Shown here: piece by piece, positions 8,698 to 17,291 of the stretch
How the letters are laid out: each line of letters starts with the position of its first letter
How positions within the stretch are numbered: position 1 is the stretch's first letter
DNA from: Nocardia rosealba
GTDB lineage: Bacteria; Actinomycetota; Actinomycetes; Mycobacteriales; Mycobacteriaceae
Assembly (NCBI RefSeq): GCF_020216065.1
Contig: NZ_JAIWNA010000002.1
Span: 744,001 to 808,000, forward strand
Length of the DNA: 64,000 nucleotides
Direction of reading: 5' to 3'
The notes under the pieces: model-generated
Database searches by the model: none
What the model was told of the DNA's origin: nothing
What the model saw: only the letters and a program-made list of their open reading frames with translations
Position numbers and translations under genes: made by a program

Positions 8698-9165
8698 ATG
8701 GACTGTGACCGACTCGATGCCGAAATTCGGGACGCAGCCGCGTACTCGAGTCATCACCGCATCGTCGACACTCACGGTCAGGTCAGGGATGTGCTCGTGG
8801 TGTCCGAACCCTGGCGCGACGAGCGCGGGGCGGTGATCGGTACCTCGGGCTATTACATCGATGTCACCGAGACTGCCGAGGTGTTCCGGCGGGAAGCTCT
8901 CGACACGACGTTACCGGGTGTGCTCGAAGCGCGGACGGTGATCGAGCAGGCCAAGGGCGCGTTGATGCTGGTGTACGCGATCAGTGCCGACCAGGCGTTC
9001 AGGGTGTTGCGGTGGCGGTCGCAGGAAACCAATGTCAAGTTGCGCACGATCGCCGAGCGGGTGGTCGCCGAGCTGCCGAAAGTGGCCGGTGACGAGGTGA
9101 AGCTGCGCAGCAGGCTGGACTATGTGCTGCTCACCGCGCACATGCCCGACTCTCTGAAGGACTAG
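8698..9165 (+). CDS. N-terminally truncated PAS-ANTAR protein
   Basis: The 155-residue protein has an intact C-terminal ANTAR RNA-binding domain (EARTVIEQAKGALMLVY, RWRSQETNVKLRTIAERVV), which normally acts as an antiterminator. The N-terminus begins in the middle of a PAS_3 fold (HRIVDTHGQVRDVLVV, then GTSGYYIDVTETAE). Compared with the full-length paralogue at 48472, about 75 N-terminal residues are missing, and an in-frame TGA lies 8 codons upstream of the ATG. It may still bind RNA but is unlikely to sense a signal through PAS. It could be a decaying gene. Confidence 0.75.
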   Translation: MDCDRLDAEIRDAAAYSSHHRIVDTHGQVRDVLVVSEPWRDERGAVIGTSGYYIDVTETAEVFRREALDTTLPGVLEARTVIEQAKGALMLVYAISADQAFRVLRWRSQETNVKLRTIAERVVAELPKVAGDEVKLRSRLDYVLLTAHMPDSLKD

Positions 9166-9170
9166 ACGGG

Positions 9171-9725
9171 TCAGTGTCTTCCTTCGGCGAATTCCTCGAC
9201 GATTTTGGCGCAGAAGGCGGGCAGGTCGTCGGGGTTGCGGCTCGAGACGAGTCCGTTGTCGGTGACGACCTCCTCGTCGACGACGGTGCCGCCCGCGTTG
9301 CGGATGTCGGTGCGCACACTGGGGTAGCCGGTGAGGGTGCGGCCGCGTACCGCGTCGGCTTCGACGAGGGTCCAGGGGCCGTGGCAGATGACGCCGATCG
9401 GTTTGCCGGTCGCGGCGAACTGTTTCACGAAGCCGACGGCCGAGGAGTCCTGGCGGAGTTTGTCGGGGTTGGTGGTGCCGCCGGGCAGGATGAGGGCGTC
9501 GTAGTCGTCGGGGCTGGCCTGGCTCACGACCTGGTCCACGGTGAAGGTGTCGCCCTTCTCCACGTCGTGGTTCATGGCCTGGATGCTGCCCGATTCCAGG
9601 GAGAGCAGGGTGGTGGTGGCGCCCGCGTCTTCGACGGCGGCGCGGGGTTGCACGAGTTCGACCTGTTCGACGCCGTCGGTGGCCAGGATGGCGACGCGCT
9701 TACCGGTCAGTGGCTGCTGGGGCAT
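9171..9725 (-). CDS. DJ-1/PfpI family protein (class I glutamine amidotransferase-like)
   Basis: This 184-residue protein is of the stress-related PfpI/YhbO type. The nucleophile elbow is IGVICHGPWTL, with the Cys, and the family motif LPGGTTNPDKLR precedes it. Members act as deglycases or chaperones in oxidative and carbonyl stress; peptidase activity is doubtful. Its start lies 19 nt inside the aldehyde dehydrogenase gene, so the two are coupled and both handle reactive aldehydes. Confidence 0.9.
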   Translation of the reverse strand: MPQQPLTGKRVAILATDGVEQVELVQPRAAVEDAGATTTLLSLESGSIQAMNHDVEKGDTFTVDQVVSQASPDDYDALILPGGTTNPDKLRQDSSAVGFVKQFAATGKPIGVICHGPWTLVEADAVRGRTLTGYPSVRTDIRNAGGTVVDEEVVTDNGLVSSRNPDDLPAFCAKIVEEFAEGRH

Positions 9726-11038
9726 GGTGCACTCCTCACGTGGACGACTTTCACGGTGGTCATTTCGTCGAGCAGTTCGGGGCCGTAGCCGAAGCCGTTG
9801 CCGGAACGGCCGCGAGGTTGGGCGGCGCCGCCGGGCGCGCCGCCGAAGACGGCGTTGATCTTCACGGTCGCGACAGGCAAAGTGCGCCAGGCTCTTTGGG
9901 CGTGGTCCATGGAACCTGTCAGGACGGTGGCGGCGAGGCCGTATTCACCGGTGGCGGCTTCGTCGAGGCCGGTGTCGAAGTCGGGGACCACCCGGACCGG
10001 GGCGACCGGGCCGAAGGTTTCCTCGCGCAGCACCCGCATCTGGGGCAGGCAGTCGGTGAGGACGGTGGCCGGGTAGGTCGCGCCGGGCCCGTCGGGGATG
10101 TGGCCGCCGATGAGGACGCGCGCACCGTGGTCGACGGCGTCGGCGACGTGATCGTGCACATGGGCGCGTTGGCGGGCGTCGACGAGTGGTTGCGGGTTTT
10201 CGTTCCATGCGGCGGCGCGGGCGCACAGTGCCTCGAGGAAGCGGGGGGCGACGGCGGTGTGGACGTAGATGCGTTCGACCGAGGTGCAGATCTGGCCCGC
10301 GTTGGCGAAGGCACCGAGCGCGGCCTGTTCGGCGGCCCATTCGGGGTCGACGTCGGCGTCGATGAGCAGTGGGTCGTTGCCGCCGTTCTCTAGCAGCACC
10401 TTGGCGCCGGTGCGGGCGGCCGCGGCGGCGATGCGCTGCCCGGTCTCGCTGCTGCCGACATGGGCGATCACGTCGGCCTCGGGGGAGGACGCGAGCAGGG
10501 CACCGATGTCGGCGCCGCCGGTGATCGTGGCGAGGACCGCGTCGGGGAAGTGGGGCGACATGATCTGCCCGAGGAGTTCGCCGGTGCGGGGACACCGTTC
10601 GCTCGGCTTGTGCAGCACCGTGTTTCCGGTGACGACGGCGGCGCCGAGCAGCCCGCAGGCGATGGCGACCGGGTCGTTCCACGGGGTGAGAGCGACGACC
10701 ACACCGCGGGGTTCCGGGATCATGAAGTCGGTGGCCTCGGGGGAGCCCTGCAGCGATTTGCCGCGATGCAGGGGGCCCAGTTCCGCGTACTGGTCGAGGG
10801 TGGAGGCACCCGCGAGGACTCCCTCGCGTCCGGAGGCGGCGGGGCGCCCGGTTTCGGATTCGAGGGTGGTGGCGAGGTCGTCGGCGTGGGCGCGCACGGC
10901 CGCTGCCGCGGCGCGGAGCATCTCGGCGCGGTCGGCGGGTGGGACGCTTGCCCAGCCGAGTTGGGCGGCGCGCGCGGAGCGCACCGCATCGGCGATGTCC
11001 TCGGGGGAGGTCGTGGGGGGTGCGGTGGTTGTGGTCAT
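9707..11038 (-). CDS. Aldehyde dehydrogenase family protein
   Basis: The 443-residue NAD(P)-dependent enzyme oxidises an aldehyde to an acid. The catalytic Cys is in NAGQICTSVERIYV and the general-base Glu in LLENGGNDP, where Asn replaces the usual Leu after Glu. The cofactor-binding HVGSSETGQRI is also seen. It is slightly short for the family (about 480). ATG 11038 is chosen over an upstream frame-open start because a sigma F-type promoter ends 9 nt before it. Aldehyde substrate is not predictable. Confidence 0.9.
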   Translation of the reverse strand: MTTTTAPPTTSPEDIADAVRSARAAQLGWASVPPADRAEMLRAAAAAVRAHADDLATTLESETGRPAASGREGVLAGASTLDQYAELGPLHRGKSLQGSPEATDFMIPEPRGVVVALTPWNDPVAIACGLLGAAVVTGNTVLHKPSERCPRTGELLGQIMSPHFPDAVLATITGGADIGALLASSPEADVIAHVGSSETGQRIAAAAARTGAKVLLENGGNDPLLIDADVDPEWAAEQAALGAFANAGQICTSVERIYVHTAVAPRFLEALCARAAAWNENPQPLVDARQRAHVHDHVADAVDHGARVLIGGHIPDGPGATYPATVLTDCLPQMRVLREETFGPVAPVRVVPDFDTGLDEAATGEYGLAATVLTGSMDHAQRAWRTLPVATVKINAVFGGAPGGAAQPRGRSGNGFGYGPELLDEMTTVKVVHVRSAPCPSSH

Positions 11039-11047
11039 GTGGTCGGC

Positions 11048-11071
11048 ATACCCGGTAGGTGGCGGGGAAAC
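11048..11071 (-). promoter_or_regulatory. Sigma F-type promoter, leaderless, for aldehyde dehydrogenase
   Basis: On the minus strand GTTT (11068-11071), 14 nt, then GGGTAT (11048-11053). Read one base earlier, the -35 is TGTT with the usual 15-nt spacer. The hexamer ends exactly 9 nt before the ATG at 11038, so transcription would start at or next to the start codon. Confidence 0.65.
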
Positions 11072-11076
11072 AGGAA

Positions 11077-11790
11077 TCATGTTGGGGGATGGCTGGTTTC
11101 GTCGGTTCGGCCGCGCCGGCTTCCGGTGTAGGCGCTTTCGCGGAATCGGTCGAGCGCGTGCGGGACCAGGGCGACACCGGACGGGCGGTTGAGGATCGGA
11201 TCGAAGAAGTCGGTGCGGTATTCGCCGGGTTCGGCGCGGCGCAGGTCGAGTTCGCCGACGGGGATCGGTTCGCCGCCGAGAGGTTCGGCGGTGAGGGAGA
11301 ACCGCAGGAGGTGATCGCTGTCGAGGTGGTCGCGCAGTGCTTGCAGGGAAGCGGTGCCGGGCAGGTCGTCGAGGGGTTCGGCGAACAACCAGACCGGGGA
11401 GTCGTCGCCGAAGCGGTAGGGCATCAACGAACCGAAGCAGGCGCGGTCCCAGCCGCGTGCGGCGGTGATGACGAATCGGCCGAGTGTGCCGCGTCCGGTG
11501 GTGGCGAGGGCGAAGTCCCAGGGGTGATCGTCGCGGTCGAGGACACGGAAGGCCAGGCCGAGTACGTCGGGGATGCCGGTCGGGGTGCCGATACCTTTGG
11601 AGAGTCTGCCGATGACGGCGCGTTCGCCCGGCCCGAACCAGGGCACGAAGTCGGCGGCGGCGTGGAAGCGTCCGGCCAGGCGCAGGCCGCGCGGATGGAA
11701 CACCCGCGCGTGCCTGACCTTGGCACCGGCCTGGAAAGCGGTGCGTACCACGGTGTTCGGGATGTCGGTGAGGGTCGCTTTGTCGATCAT
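11077..11790 (-). CDS. Conserved protein with catalase-core-like features
   Basis: The 237-residue protein starts at ATG 11790, overlapping the DUF4383 stop by 4 nt. Segments such as VRHARVFHPRGLRLAGRF, RLSKGIGTPTGIPDVLGLAF and WDRACFGSLMPYRFG resemble actinobacterial proteins related to the catalase beta-barrel, often annotated loosely as phosphodiesterase. I do not see the catalase His-Asn-Tyr set, so haem binding and activity are open. It is in an operon between DUF4383 and aldehyde dehydrogenase, which suggests a stress role. Confidence 0.55.
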   Translation of the reverse strand: MIDKATLTDIPNTVVRTAFQAGAKVRHARVFHPRGLRLAGRFHAAADFVPWFGPGERAVIGRLSKGIGTPTGIPDVLGLAFRVLDRDDHPWDFALATTGRGTLGRFVITAARGWDRACFGSLMPYRFGDDSPVWLFAEPLDDLPGTASLQALRDHLDSDHLLRFSLTAEPLGGEPIPVGELDLRRAEPGEYRTDFFDPILNRPSGVALVPHALDRFRESAYTGSRRGRTDETSHPPT

Positions 11791-12248
11791 CGGCGGCGGT
11801 CCACAGTGGTCGCGACGGTGCGGGGCAGCAGGGCGCCCAGGGCGATCATGCCGAGCCCGAGGCCGAGGTGCAGCCAGTTGTCGGCGTCGTTGAGCGGGAC
11901 GAAGTTGGCGTCGCTGTGCTCGTCGACCAGCAACCCGTAGAGCCACAGGACCAGATAGACGACACCGCCGCCGATCAGGAACGTCCGCGCGGTCGCGGCG
12001 CTCGCGGCGGCGAGCAGGCCGAGGACACCGAAGACGAGGTGCACGATGTTGTGCAGAACCGACACGGCGAACACGCCGAACAGCTTCGCGTGCGATTCGT
12101 GGCCTGCCCACTGCAGGTGGTCGTAGTCGGTGGTGATGCCGGGGATGAAGCCGAGGACACCGACCAGCAGGAAGACCGCGCCGACGGCCAGCGAAGCCAG
12201 CTGGATCGGTGACCGGGCCGAACCCGTTCTGCCTACACGTGTGGACAC
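11787..12248 (-). CDS. DUF4383 membrane protein
   Basis: The GTG at 12248, preceded by AAAGGAG, gives 153 residues with four membrane segments. The family signature HNIVHLVFGVLGLLAAASA and the C-terminal ADNWLHLGLGLGMIALGALL are clear. Function of DUF4383 is unknown. It heads the run DUF4383, catalase-like protein, aldehyde dehydrogenase and DJ-1 protein, and has its own sigma F-type promoter. Confidence 0.88.
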   Translation of the reverse strand: MSTRVGRTGSARSPIQLASLAVGAVFLLVGVLGFIPGITTDYDHLQWAGHESHAKLFGVFAVSVLHNIVHLVFGVLGLLAAASAATARTFLIGGGVVYLVLWLYGLLVDEHSDANFVPLNDADNWLHLGLGLGMIALGALLPRTVATTVDRRR

Positions 12249-12307
12249 GGCGTGCTCCTTTCGGATGAGCCGGGTGTCCCCGGCCCGCTTGCCTGGACGA
12301 CGGGCGC

Positions 12308-12332
12308 ATGCCCGCTGGTGTCGGTGGTAAAC
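12308..12332 (-). promoter_or_regulatory. Sigma F-type promoter of DUF4383 gene
   Basis: On the minus strand GTTT (12329-12332), 15 nt, GGGCAT (12308-12313). The same GGGCAT variant with the same spacing recurs before the GT4 gene (18578) and the 86-aa membrane gene (53798). It lies 59 nt before the start codon. Confidence 0.6.
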
Positions 12333-12396
12333 CCGCGTTGAGGTTTCGGTGAGTTGCGGGGCGAGGGCCTCGATGACCTGAGCGGTGGGGGGAGGG

Positions 12397-13362
12397 TCAC
12401 CGCCACCCGACCACATCCGCCATCGCGTCGGCCACGGCCGGTTCGGACTCGGCGAGCGAGGACGCCGCACCGTTGCACACGAATTCGGCGGCCGCGCTCA
12501 CGGCGTGGCGTACCGCGGGCTCGGTCGACTCGCCTTCGGCCAGCACCACGGTGACTGCCGCGGCGAATCGGTCACCGGCGCCGCAGATATCGGCGCCCTC
12601 GGGTGCGCGGCGCCCCGGCGGCACTTGGATCCGCATCCCGGCCGGGAATTCCGTACCGCACAGGTAGGCGCCCTCGGGCCCGAGGGTGACCGCGACCGCG
12701 CGCGCCGACCACAGGCGGGCCAGGGTGCTCGTGTCGCGGATCGAGGAGGCCGAATCGAGCAATCGCAATGCCTCGCTGCGGTTCGGGGTGACGATGGCGG
12801 TGTCGGGAATCGGCAGCGAGCCCAGTGGGTGCGGGTCCCACACCACCGGGATCCGTGGGGCGAGAGTGCGCAGCAGACCACGGATCTGCGGGTGCGAGGT
12901 CATGCCGCGGCCGTAGTCCGACACCAGTACACCCGAGGCGCGGGCAAGGACGCTGTCGATATCGGTGGGGATCGGCCCCGGTGCCACCTTGCCGGTGCCC
13001 GAATCGCAGCGGGCGATCACGACGGGCTCTTCGCCGTCGGTGCAGCGTCCGTCGGCGCGCACCCGCTGCTTGCACACCGTCGACCCGTGCAACGGCACAC
13101 CGATGACCTGCACGTACGGTTCGAGCAGCGCGCGCAACTGCTGCCCGGCGTGGTCGTTGGCGAAACCGCCGACGAGGACGACCTCGTCGGCGTCGCCCGC
13201 GGCGAGGCGGGCGGCCAGACCCGCACCGCCGGGGCGGTAGCGGGTGGTGGTGACATCGACGATCGGGGCGTCGTCCTGGCTGTAGCGTTCGCAGTGACCG
13301 TCGACGTCGATGTCGAGGAAGACGTCACCGAGCACGACGATCGGTCCTGGATGGGCGGTCAC
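12397..13362 (-). CDS. PfkB-family carbohydrate kinase, HldA-like
   Basis: The 321-residue sugar kinase starts with GTG 13362, overlapping the isomerase stop (GTGA). The N-terminal VVLGDVFLDIDVDG and the catalytic ICGAGDRFAAAV motif with the base Asp are present. It resembles the kinase half of HldE, so it may phosphorylate D-glycero-D-manno-heptose 7-phosphate at C1, but the locus also encodes a full HldE (19911). The presence of two kinases means one may act on a different sugar. Last gene of the 18500-12397 operon. Confidence 0.82.
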   Translation of the reverse strand: MTAHPGPIVVLGDVFLDIDVDGHCERYSQDDAPIVDVTTTRYRPGGAGLAARLAAGDADEVVLVGGFANDHAGQQLRALLEPYVQVIGVPLHGSTVCKQRVRADGRCTDGEEPVVIARCDSGTGKVAPGPIPTDIDSVLARASGVLVSDYGRGMTSHPQIRGLLRTLAPRIPVVWDPHPLGSLPIPDTAIVTPNRSEALRLLDSASSIRDTSTLARLWSARAVAVTLGPEGAYLCGTEFPAGMRIQVPPGRRAPEGADICGAGDRFAAAVTVVLAEGESTEPAVRHAVSAAAEFVCNGAASSLAESEPAVADAMADVVGWR

Positions 13363-13970
13363 AGTGCCTCCAATGCGGCATCGAGGGCGGTGCACAGGGC
13401 GTGGACGAGCACGAGATGCATTTCCTGCACGGTGGCGACGCTGTCGGCTTCGACGGCGATCGCGTCGTCGCAGACCGAGGCGAGGGTGTTCGGTGGTGGG
13501 CCGGTCAGCGCCCAGGTGGTGATGCCCATTTCGTGGGCGGCTTTGGCGGTGGCGACGACGTTGGGGCTGCTGCCGCTGGTGGAGAGCACGACGAGGGCGT
13601 CGCCGGGGCGGCCGTGGGCGCGCAGCTGGCGGGCGAACATCTCCTCGATGCCGTAGTCGTTGACGATGGCGGTGGTCGCGGAGGTGTCGCAGTGCAGGGC
13701 GATCGCGGCCAACGGTCGGCGTTCGGTGCGGAACCGGCCGGTGAGTTCGGCGCTGAGATGCTGGGCTTCGGCGGCGCTGCCACCGTTTCCGCAGGTGAAC
13801 AGTCGACCGTTGCGTTGGTAGATGTCGGCGAGTTGTTCGCCCCAGGGCCAGATGCGCCGGATCGAGGCGGTCCGGTTGCGTTCCAGGGCGGCGCCGAGCG
13901 CACCGAAGTGGTGTTCCAGGTTCGCACCGGTCTCGGCGACCAGGTGCTGGGTGCCGGGTGGATTGTTCAT
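13359..13970 (-). CDS. gmhA: SIS-domain sedoheptulose 7-phosphate isomerase-like protein
   Basis: This 203-residue protein matches GmhA, which converts sedoheptulose 7-phosphate to D-glycero-D-manno-heptose 7-phosphate, the first step of ADP-heptose synthesis. The phosphate-binding loops are FTCGNGGSAAEAQHLSAEL and VVLSTSGSSPNVVATAKAA, both typical of GmhA, and the catalytic region has VQEMHLVLVHALCTALD. It overlaps its neighbours by 4 nt on each side. The symbol rests on similarity and context. Confidence 0.87.
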   Translation of the reverse strand: MNNPPGTQHLVAETGANLEHHFGALGAALERNRTASIRRIWPWGEQLADIYQRNGRLFTCGNGGSAAEAQHLSAELTGRFRTERRPLAAIALHCDTSATTAIVNDYGIEEMFARQLRAHGRPGDALVVLSTSGSSPNVVATAKAAHEMGITTWALTGPPPNTLASVCDDAIAVEADSVATVQEMHLVLVHALCTALDAALEAL

Positions 13971-14581
13971 GGCGCGAATTCCTTTCGTGCGGCGCCCGTC
14001 ATGGCGAGGGCGACGGCGGTCGGCAGGTCCCGGGCGAGGAGGGCGGTGGCGCGGGCGTGGTCGATCTCCGCACGCCGGGTGATGGGGGTCGGCACCAGGA
14101 TCGCGGCGCATCCGGCGGCCTGAGCGGCCTCGATATCGGCGCCGATATCACCGATCAGGACACAGTCGGCGGGCGCGACGCCGAGTTCTTCGGTGGCGCG
14201 AAAGACCATGCCCGGGGCGGGTTTGCGGCAGGCGCAGCCGTCGTCGGGTCCGTGCGGGCAGATCTGCCAGGTGCCGAACGGGCCGAGTAGCTGTTCGACG
14301 GCGGTGTTGACCGCACGGACCTGGGCGCGGGTGATGAGGCCACGGGCGATGCCGGACTGGTTGCTCACCACACCGATCGGGATCCCTTCGGCGCGTAGCC
14401 GGGCCAGTGCGTCGGCGGCACCGGGCACGGGGCGCACCAGTGCCGGGTCGCCGAGGTAGGGGACGTCCTCGATCAGCGTCGCATCGCGATCGAAGAGCAC
14501 CGCTGCAGGAGCGCAGGAACGCGATCGACCGTTTCGACCGGATCCGTTCGTTCGTGTGGTGGGTAGTGACCGAGTGTTCAT
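13967..14581 (-). CDS. gmhB: HAD-IIIA D-glycero-D-manno-heptose 1,7-bisphosphate phosphatase-like
   Basis: The 204-residue phosphatase has HAD motif I FDRDATLIEDVPYL (nucleophile Asp31, acid Asp33) and the GmhB zinc loop CPHGPDDGCACRKPAPGM with ligands Cys108, His110, Cys116 and Cys118. Lys120 and Asp145 complete the site. The usual DRDGT is DRDAT here, a small change. It removes the C7 phosphate from heptose 1,7-bisphosphate. Overlaps the isomerase and GT9 genes by 4 nt. Confidence 0.9.
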   Translation of the reverse strand: MNTRSLPTTRTNGSGRNGRSRSCAPAAVLFDRDATLIEDVPYLGDPALVRPVPGAADALARLRAEGIPIGVVSNQSGIARGLITRAQVRAVNTAVEQLLGPFGTWQICPHGPDDGCACRKPAPGMVFRATEELGVAPADCVLIGDIGADIEAAQAAGCAAILVPTPITRRAEIDHARATALLARDLPTAVALAMTGAARKEFAP

Positions 14582-15594
14582 GCGGGCCGCCTCGTGTCGG
14601 CGGGTCGGGCGCACAGTGTGTCCACCGCGTTGACGATCTCTTCGGAGGTGATGGTGTCGAGGCACGGGTGTCCCGGTACCGGGCAGGTGCGGGCTCTGGT
14701 GCCCTCGCACGCCGCGGGCCGGCCGAGCACCACGACCGGCACACCGTGGGGCGCCCATCGCGCGGCCGGGACGACCGGTGCGAACAGCGAGACCACGGGT
14801 GTGCCGACCGCGACGGCCAGGTGCGCGGGCCCGGTGTTGGGGGCGATGACGACATCGGCGTCGCGCAGGATCGCTGCCAGCGTGGCGAGGTCGGTGCGGC
14901 CGCCGAGGTCGGTGGCCAGCCCGTCGGCGACGAAGGCGGTGTGCTCGTCGGGACCACCGGTGACCAGCACCCGGTATCCGGCCCGGACCAGGGCTGCCAC
15001 ATGGGTTCTCATACGTTCCGGTGCCGGGCGGCGGGCGGGTACGGCGGCGCCGGGGTGGACGACGATGTAGCCGGGTCCGCCGGTGCGGGTACCGACATCG
15101 GGCAGCAGGTCCTCGCGGATCCGGAGCCCGTCGGAGTCACCGGGGAACCCGGCGGCTTCGGCCAGGGCCAGATTGCGGATCTGTTCGGGCCGGTCCTCGT
15201 CGCGCGTGTCGCGCAGATCGAGCAGTGAGCCCGGGTAGTCGATGCTGATGCCCGCGATACGACCGACCCCGGCCATGCGCAGCACCAGCGCCAACGGCAG
15301 CGGCGACTGGTGGAACGAGGTGAAGATGACGGCCTCGGTCGGTGCCAGGGCGCGCAGAGTTTCGAGCAGTGCGTCGATGGCGTCCTGGGTGACCGGTGGT
15401 GCGTCGAAATCGACCCACCCGGCGTGGAATTCGACGACCTCGTCCACTCCTGGCAGCAGGCGGGCCGCTGCCGCACCGCGTGGCCCGGCGAGGAAGGTGA
15501 CCTTGTCGGACCCCGCCGCGACCGCCCGGACGGCGGGCCCGGTGAGCAGCACGTCGCCCGCGCTGTCGAGTCGGGCCACCAGCACATGCCTCAC
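14578..15594 (-). CDS. Glycosyltransferase family 9 (heptosyltransferase-like)
   Basis: This 338-residue GT-B enzyme belongs to the ADP-heptose:LPS heptosyltransferase family. The N-terminus is HVLVARLDSAGDVLLTGPAV; the nucleotide-sugar site is IAPNTGPAHLAVAVGTPVVSLF, with the NTGPAHLA signature. A Cys-rich C-terminal loop (AACEGTRARTCPVPGHPC) is common in this family. Because the same operon encodes a heptose pathway, ADP-heptose is the likely donor. Acceptor is unknown; this is a cell without classical LPS. Confidence 0.9.
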   Translation of the reverse strand: MRHVLVARLDSAGDVLLTGPAVRAVAAGSDKVTFLAGPRGAAAARLLPGVDEVVEFHAGWVDFDAPPVTQDAIDALLETLRALAPTEAVIFTSFHQSPLPLALVLRMAGVGRIAGISIDYPGSLLDLRDTRDEDRPEQIRNLALAEAAGFPGDSDGLRIREDLLPDVGTRTGGPGYIVVHPGAAVPARRPAPERMRTHVAALVRAGYRVLVTGGPDEHTAFVADGLATDLGGRTDLATLAAILRDADVVIAPNTGPAHLAVAVGTPVVSLFAPVVPAARWAPHGVPVVVLGRPAACEGTRARTCPVPGHPCLDTITSEEIVNAVDTLCARPADTRRPA

Positions 15595-16568
15595 CGCCGC
15601 CCACCGTCCACGGTGTCGGTGAGCAGTTCGTTCCAGCGTTCGACGAACTGGTCGATGCCGAAATTGGTCTGCGCCCACTGCCGTGCGGCCTTGCCGGCGA
15701 GCTGGGCCAGATCGGGTTCGGCCACGAAACGCTGCAGCGCTCGGGCCAGGACCGACACATCGGTGGAGACCACTCCGGCCTCCGGCGGGATCGCGGCCGC
15801 CGCCTCGGTGGTGGCGACGGCGACAACCGGCATCCCCAGATGCATGGCCTCGAGCACCGACAGGCCGAGCGAGGTCCAGCGTGGGGTGTGGACGAATACG
15901 CGCCGCCGCGAGACTTCGGCGTGCAGGCGGTCCTGGCGCAGGTCGCCGTGCCCGCACACACGATCTTTCGGCCGGTCGACGGCGGTGTGGACGTGGTCGG
16001 TTTCCATCCCGAACACATCGATCGGGGTGGTATCGCAGAGTTCGGCGAGCAGGTCGGTGCCGGTGACGCGCCAGCGGCGCACCGGTTCGTTGACGATGGT
16101 GGCGGCCCGCTCGAGTTCGCCGGTGTAGAGGGGGCCGGGATCGAGGACTCCGTGGGGGACGACGCGCACCCTGGTGTGCCCGTTGTCCCACATCAACCGG
16201 TTGAACTCGGTGACGTGGACCAGGGTGAGGTCGTCGCGGTCGGCCATGGGGTGCCGGGTGGTCGCGGCGTGCCCGGACGGGGTGTTGTGTTCGACGTAGA
16301 TCAGGGGGACGTCGACGCCGGGGGTGCGACCGAGCCAGCGTTGGGCCAGTTCCAGTTCGCGGGGGCGTTGGGCCACAACGACATCCACGTGTTCGTCGCC
16401 GAGCGCCTCGGGGGCGATCTCCTCGGCGCCTGCCGGCCACGGTCGCCCGCACCGGCCGAGCGCCCACCCGCCCCAGCGTGGGTCGTGCGGGATCAGGTAG
16501 CGGTGGGGTCCCTGGACGAACGAACTCATCCAGGACCCGTGCACATGCCAGGCGAGGATCGTCGTCAT
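15591..16568 (-). CDS. Glycosyltransferase family 4-like protein
   Basis: The 325-residue protein begins MTTILAWHVHGSWMSSFVQG. The C-terminal half carries VFVHTPRWTSLGLSVLEAMH followed by GMPVVAV, corresponding to the E-x7-E donor-site region of GT4 with SLGLSVLE. It lacks the usual long N-terminal domain pattern of larger GT4 enzymes. It overlaps the SDR and GT9 genes by 4 nt, so it belongs to the heptose operon and probably adds a sugar to the same glycan. Confidence 0.85.
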   Translation of the reverse strand: MTTILAWHVHGSWMSSFVQGPHRYLIPHDPRWGGWALGRCGRPWPAGAEEIAPEALGDEHVDVVVAQRPRELELAQRWLGRTPGVDVPLIYVEHNTPSGHAATTRHPMADRDDLTLVHVTEFNRLMWDNGHTRVRVVPHGVLDPGPLYTGELERAATIVNEPVRRWRVTGTDLLAELCDTTPIDVFGMETDHVHTAVDRPKDRVCGHGDLRQDRLHAEVSRRRVFVHTPRWTSLGLSVLEAMHLGMPVVAVATTEAAAAIPPEAGVVSTDVSVLARALQRFVAEPDLAQLAGKAARQWAQTNFGIDQFVERWNELLTDTVDGGRR

Positions 16569-17266
16569 GGCCACGACGGCTCCGTCGACGGGCACACCAT
16601 CAGTTCGCGCACCTGACAGCCCGGTGGTTGGGAGAGCGCGAAAACGACTGCGGCGGCGACGTCTTCGGGCCGGTTGAGTTTCGCGTCGGCCGGCGGCTGG
16701 TACTGCGGGGTCCGGTCGTCGAAGAACGCGGTGTCCATGCCGCCGGGCACCAGCAGGGTCACTCCGACCTCGCCCGCTGTCTCGGCGGCCAGGGCGCGGG
16801 TGAAGCCGACGACGCCGAATTTCGACGCGCAGTAGGCGGTGGCGTCGGGCAGCGCGCGCATGCCGAGAGTGGAGGCGCAGGTGACGACAGTGCCCTTGCT
16901 CGCGCGCAGGGCGGGCAGTGCCGCGCGGACGACGGCGGCGGTGCCGAACAGATTCACCTTGACCACGTTTTCCCACTTCTCGGCCGACACGCCGTCGAGC
17001 GGGCCGCAGGCGTCGGTACCCGCGGCGGTGAACACTGCGTCGAGGTGACCACCGGTGCGGTCGAGTACCCGTTCGACCGCGGCCGTCGCGGCGGCGGTGT
17101 CGGCGAGATCTGTTTGCTCCCAGTCGATTCCGTCGGCTGGGGTATTGCGGTCGAGCACCACGGGCGTGCCGCCCGCGGCGCGGATCGCGGCGACGGTCGC
17201 GGCGCCGAGACCTGAGGATCCGCCGGTGACGAGGACGGTGCCGAGCGGGCGTGTTGACGGGTTCAC
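16565..17266 (-). CDS. Short-chain dehydrogenase/reductase
   Basis: The 233-residue classical SDR has the cofactor motif VTGGSSGLGAATV, the NAAG-like TAAGTDA, and the catalytic Ser-Tyr-Lys set CASTLGMR...AYCASKFG. The GTG start at 17266 is preceded by AAAGGAG. In the heptose operon it could reduce or oxidise the sugar or the acceptor, but no substrate can be read from the sequence. Confidence 0.88.
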   Translation of the reverse strand: MNPSTRPLGTVLVTGGSSGLGAATVAAIRAAGGTPVVLDRNTPADGIDWEQTDLADTAAATAAVERVLDRTGGHLDAVFTAAGTDACGPLDGVSAEKWENVVKVNLFGTAAVVRAALPALRASKGTVVTCASTLGMRALPDATAYCASKFGVVGFTRALAAETAGEVGVTLLVPGGMDTAFFDDRTPQYQPPADAKLNRPEDVAAAVVFALSQPPGCQVRELMVCPSTEPSWP

Positions 17267-17291
17267 GAGGATGGGACTCCTTTCAGCGGGG

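Noticed and set aside
11077..12309. A single 410-aa minus-strand protein across two genes
   Set aside because: The upstream part is antisense to nothing but overlaps DUF4383 in another frame; the real start is ATG 11790 with a 4-nt overlap.
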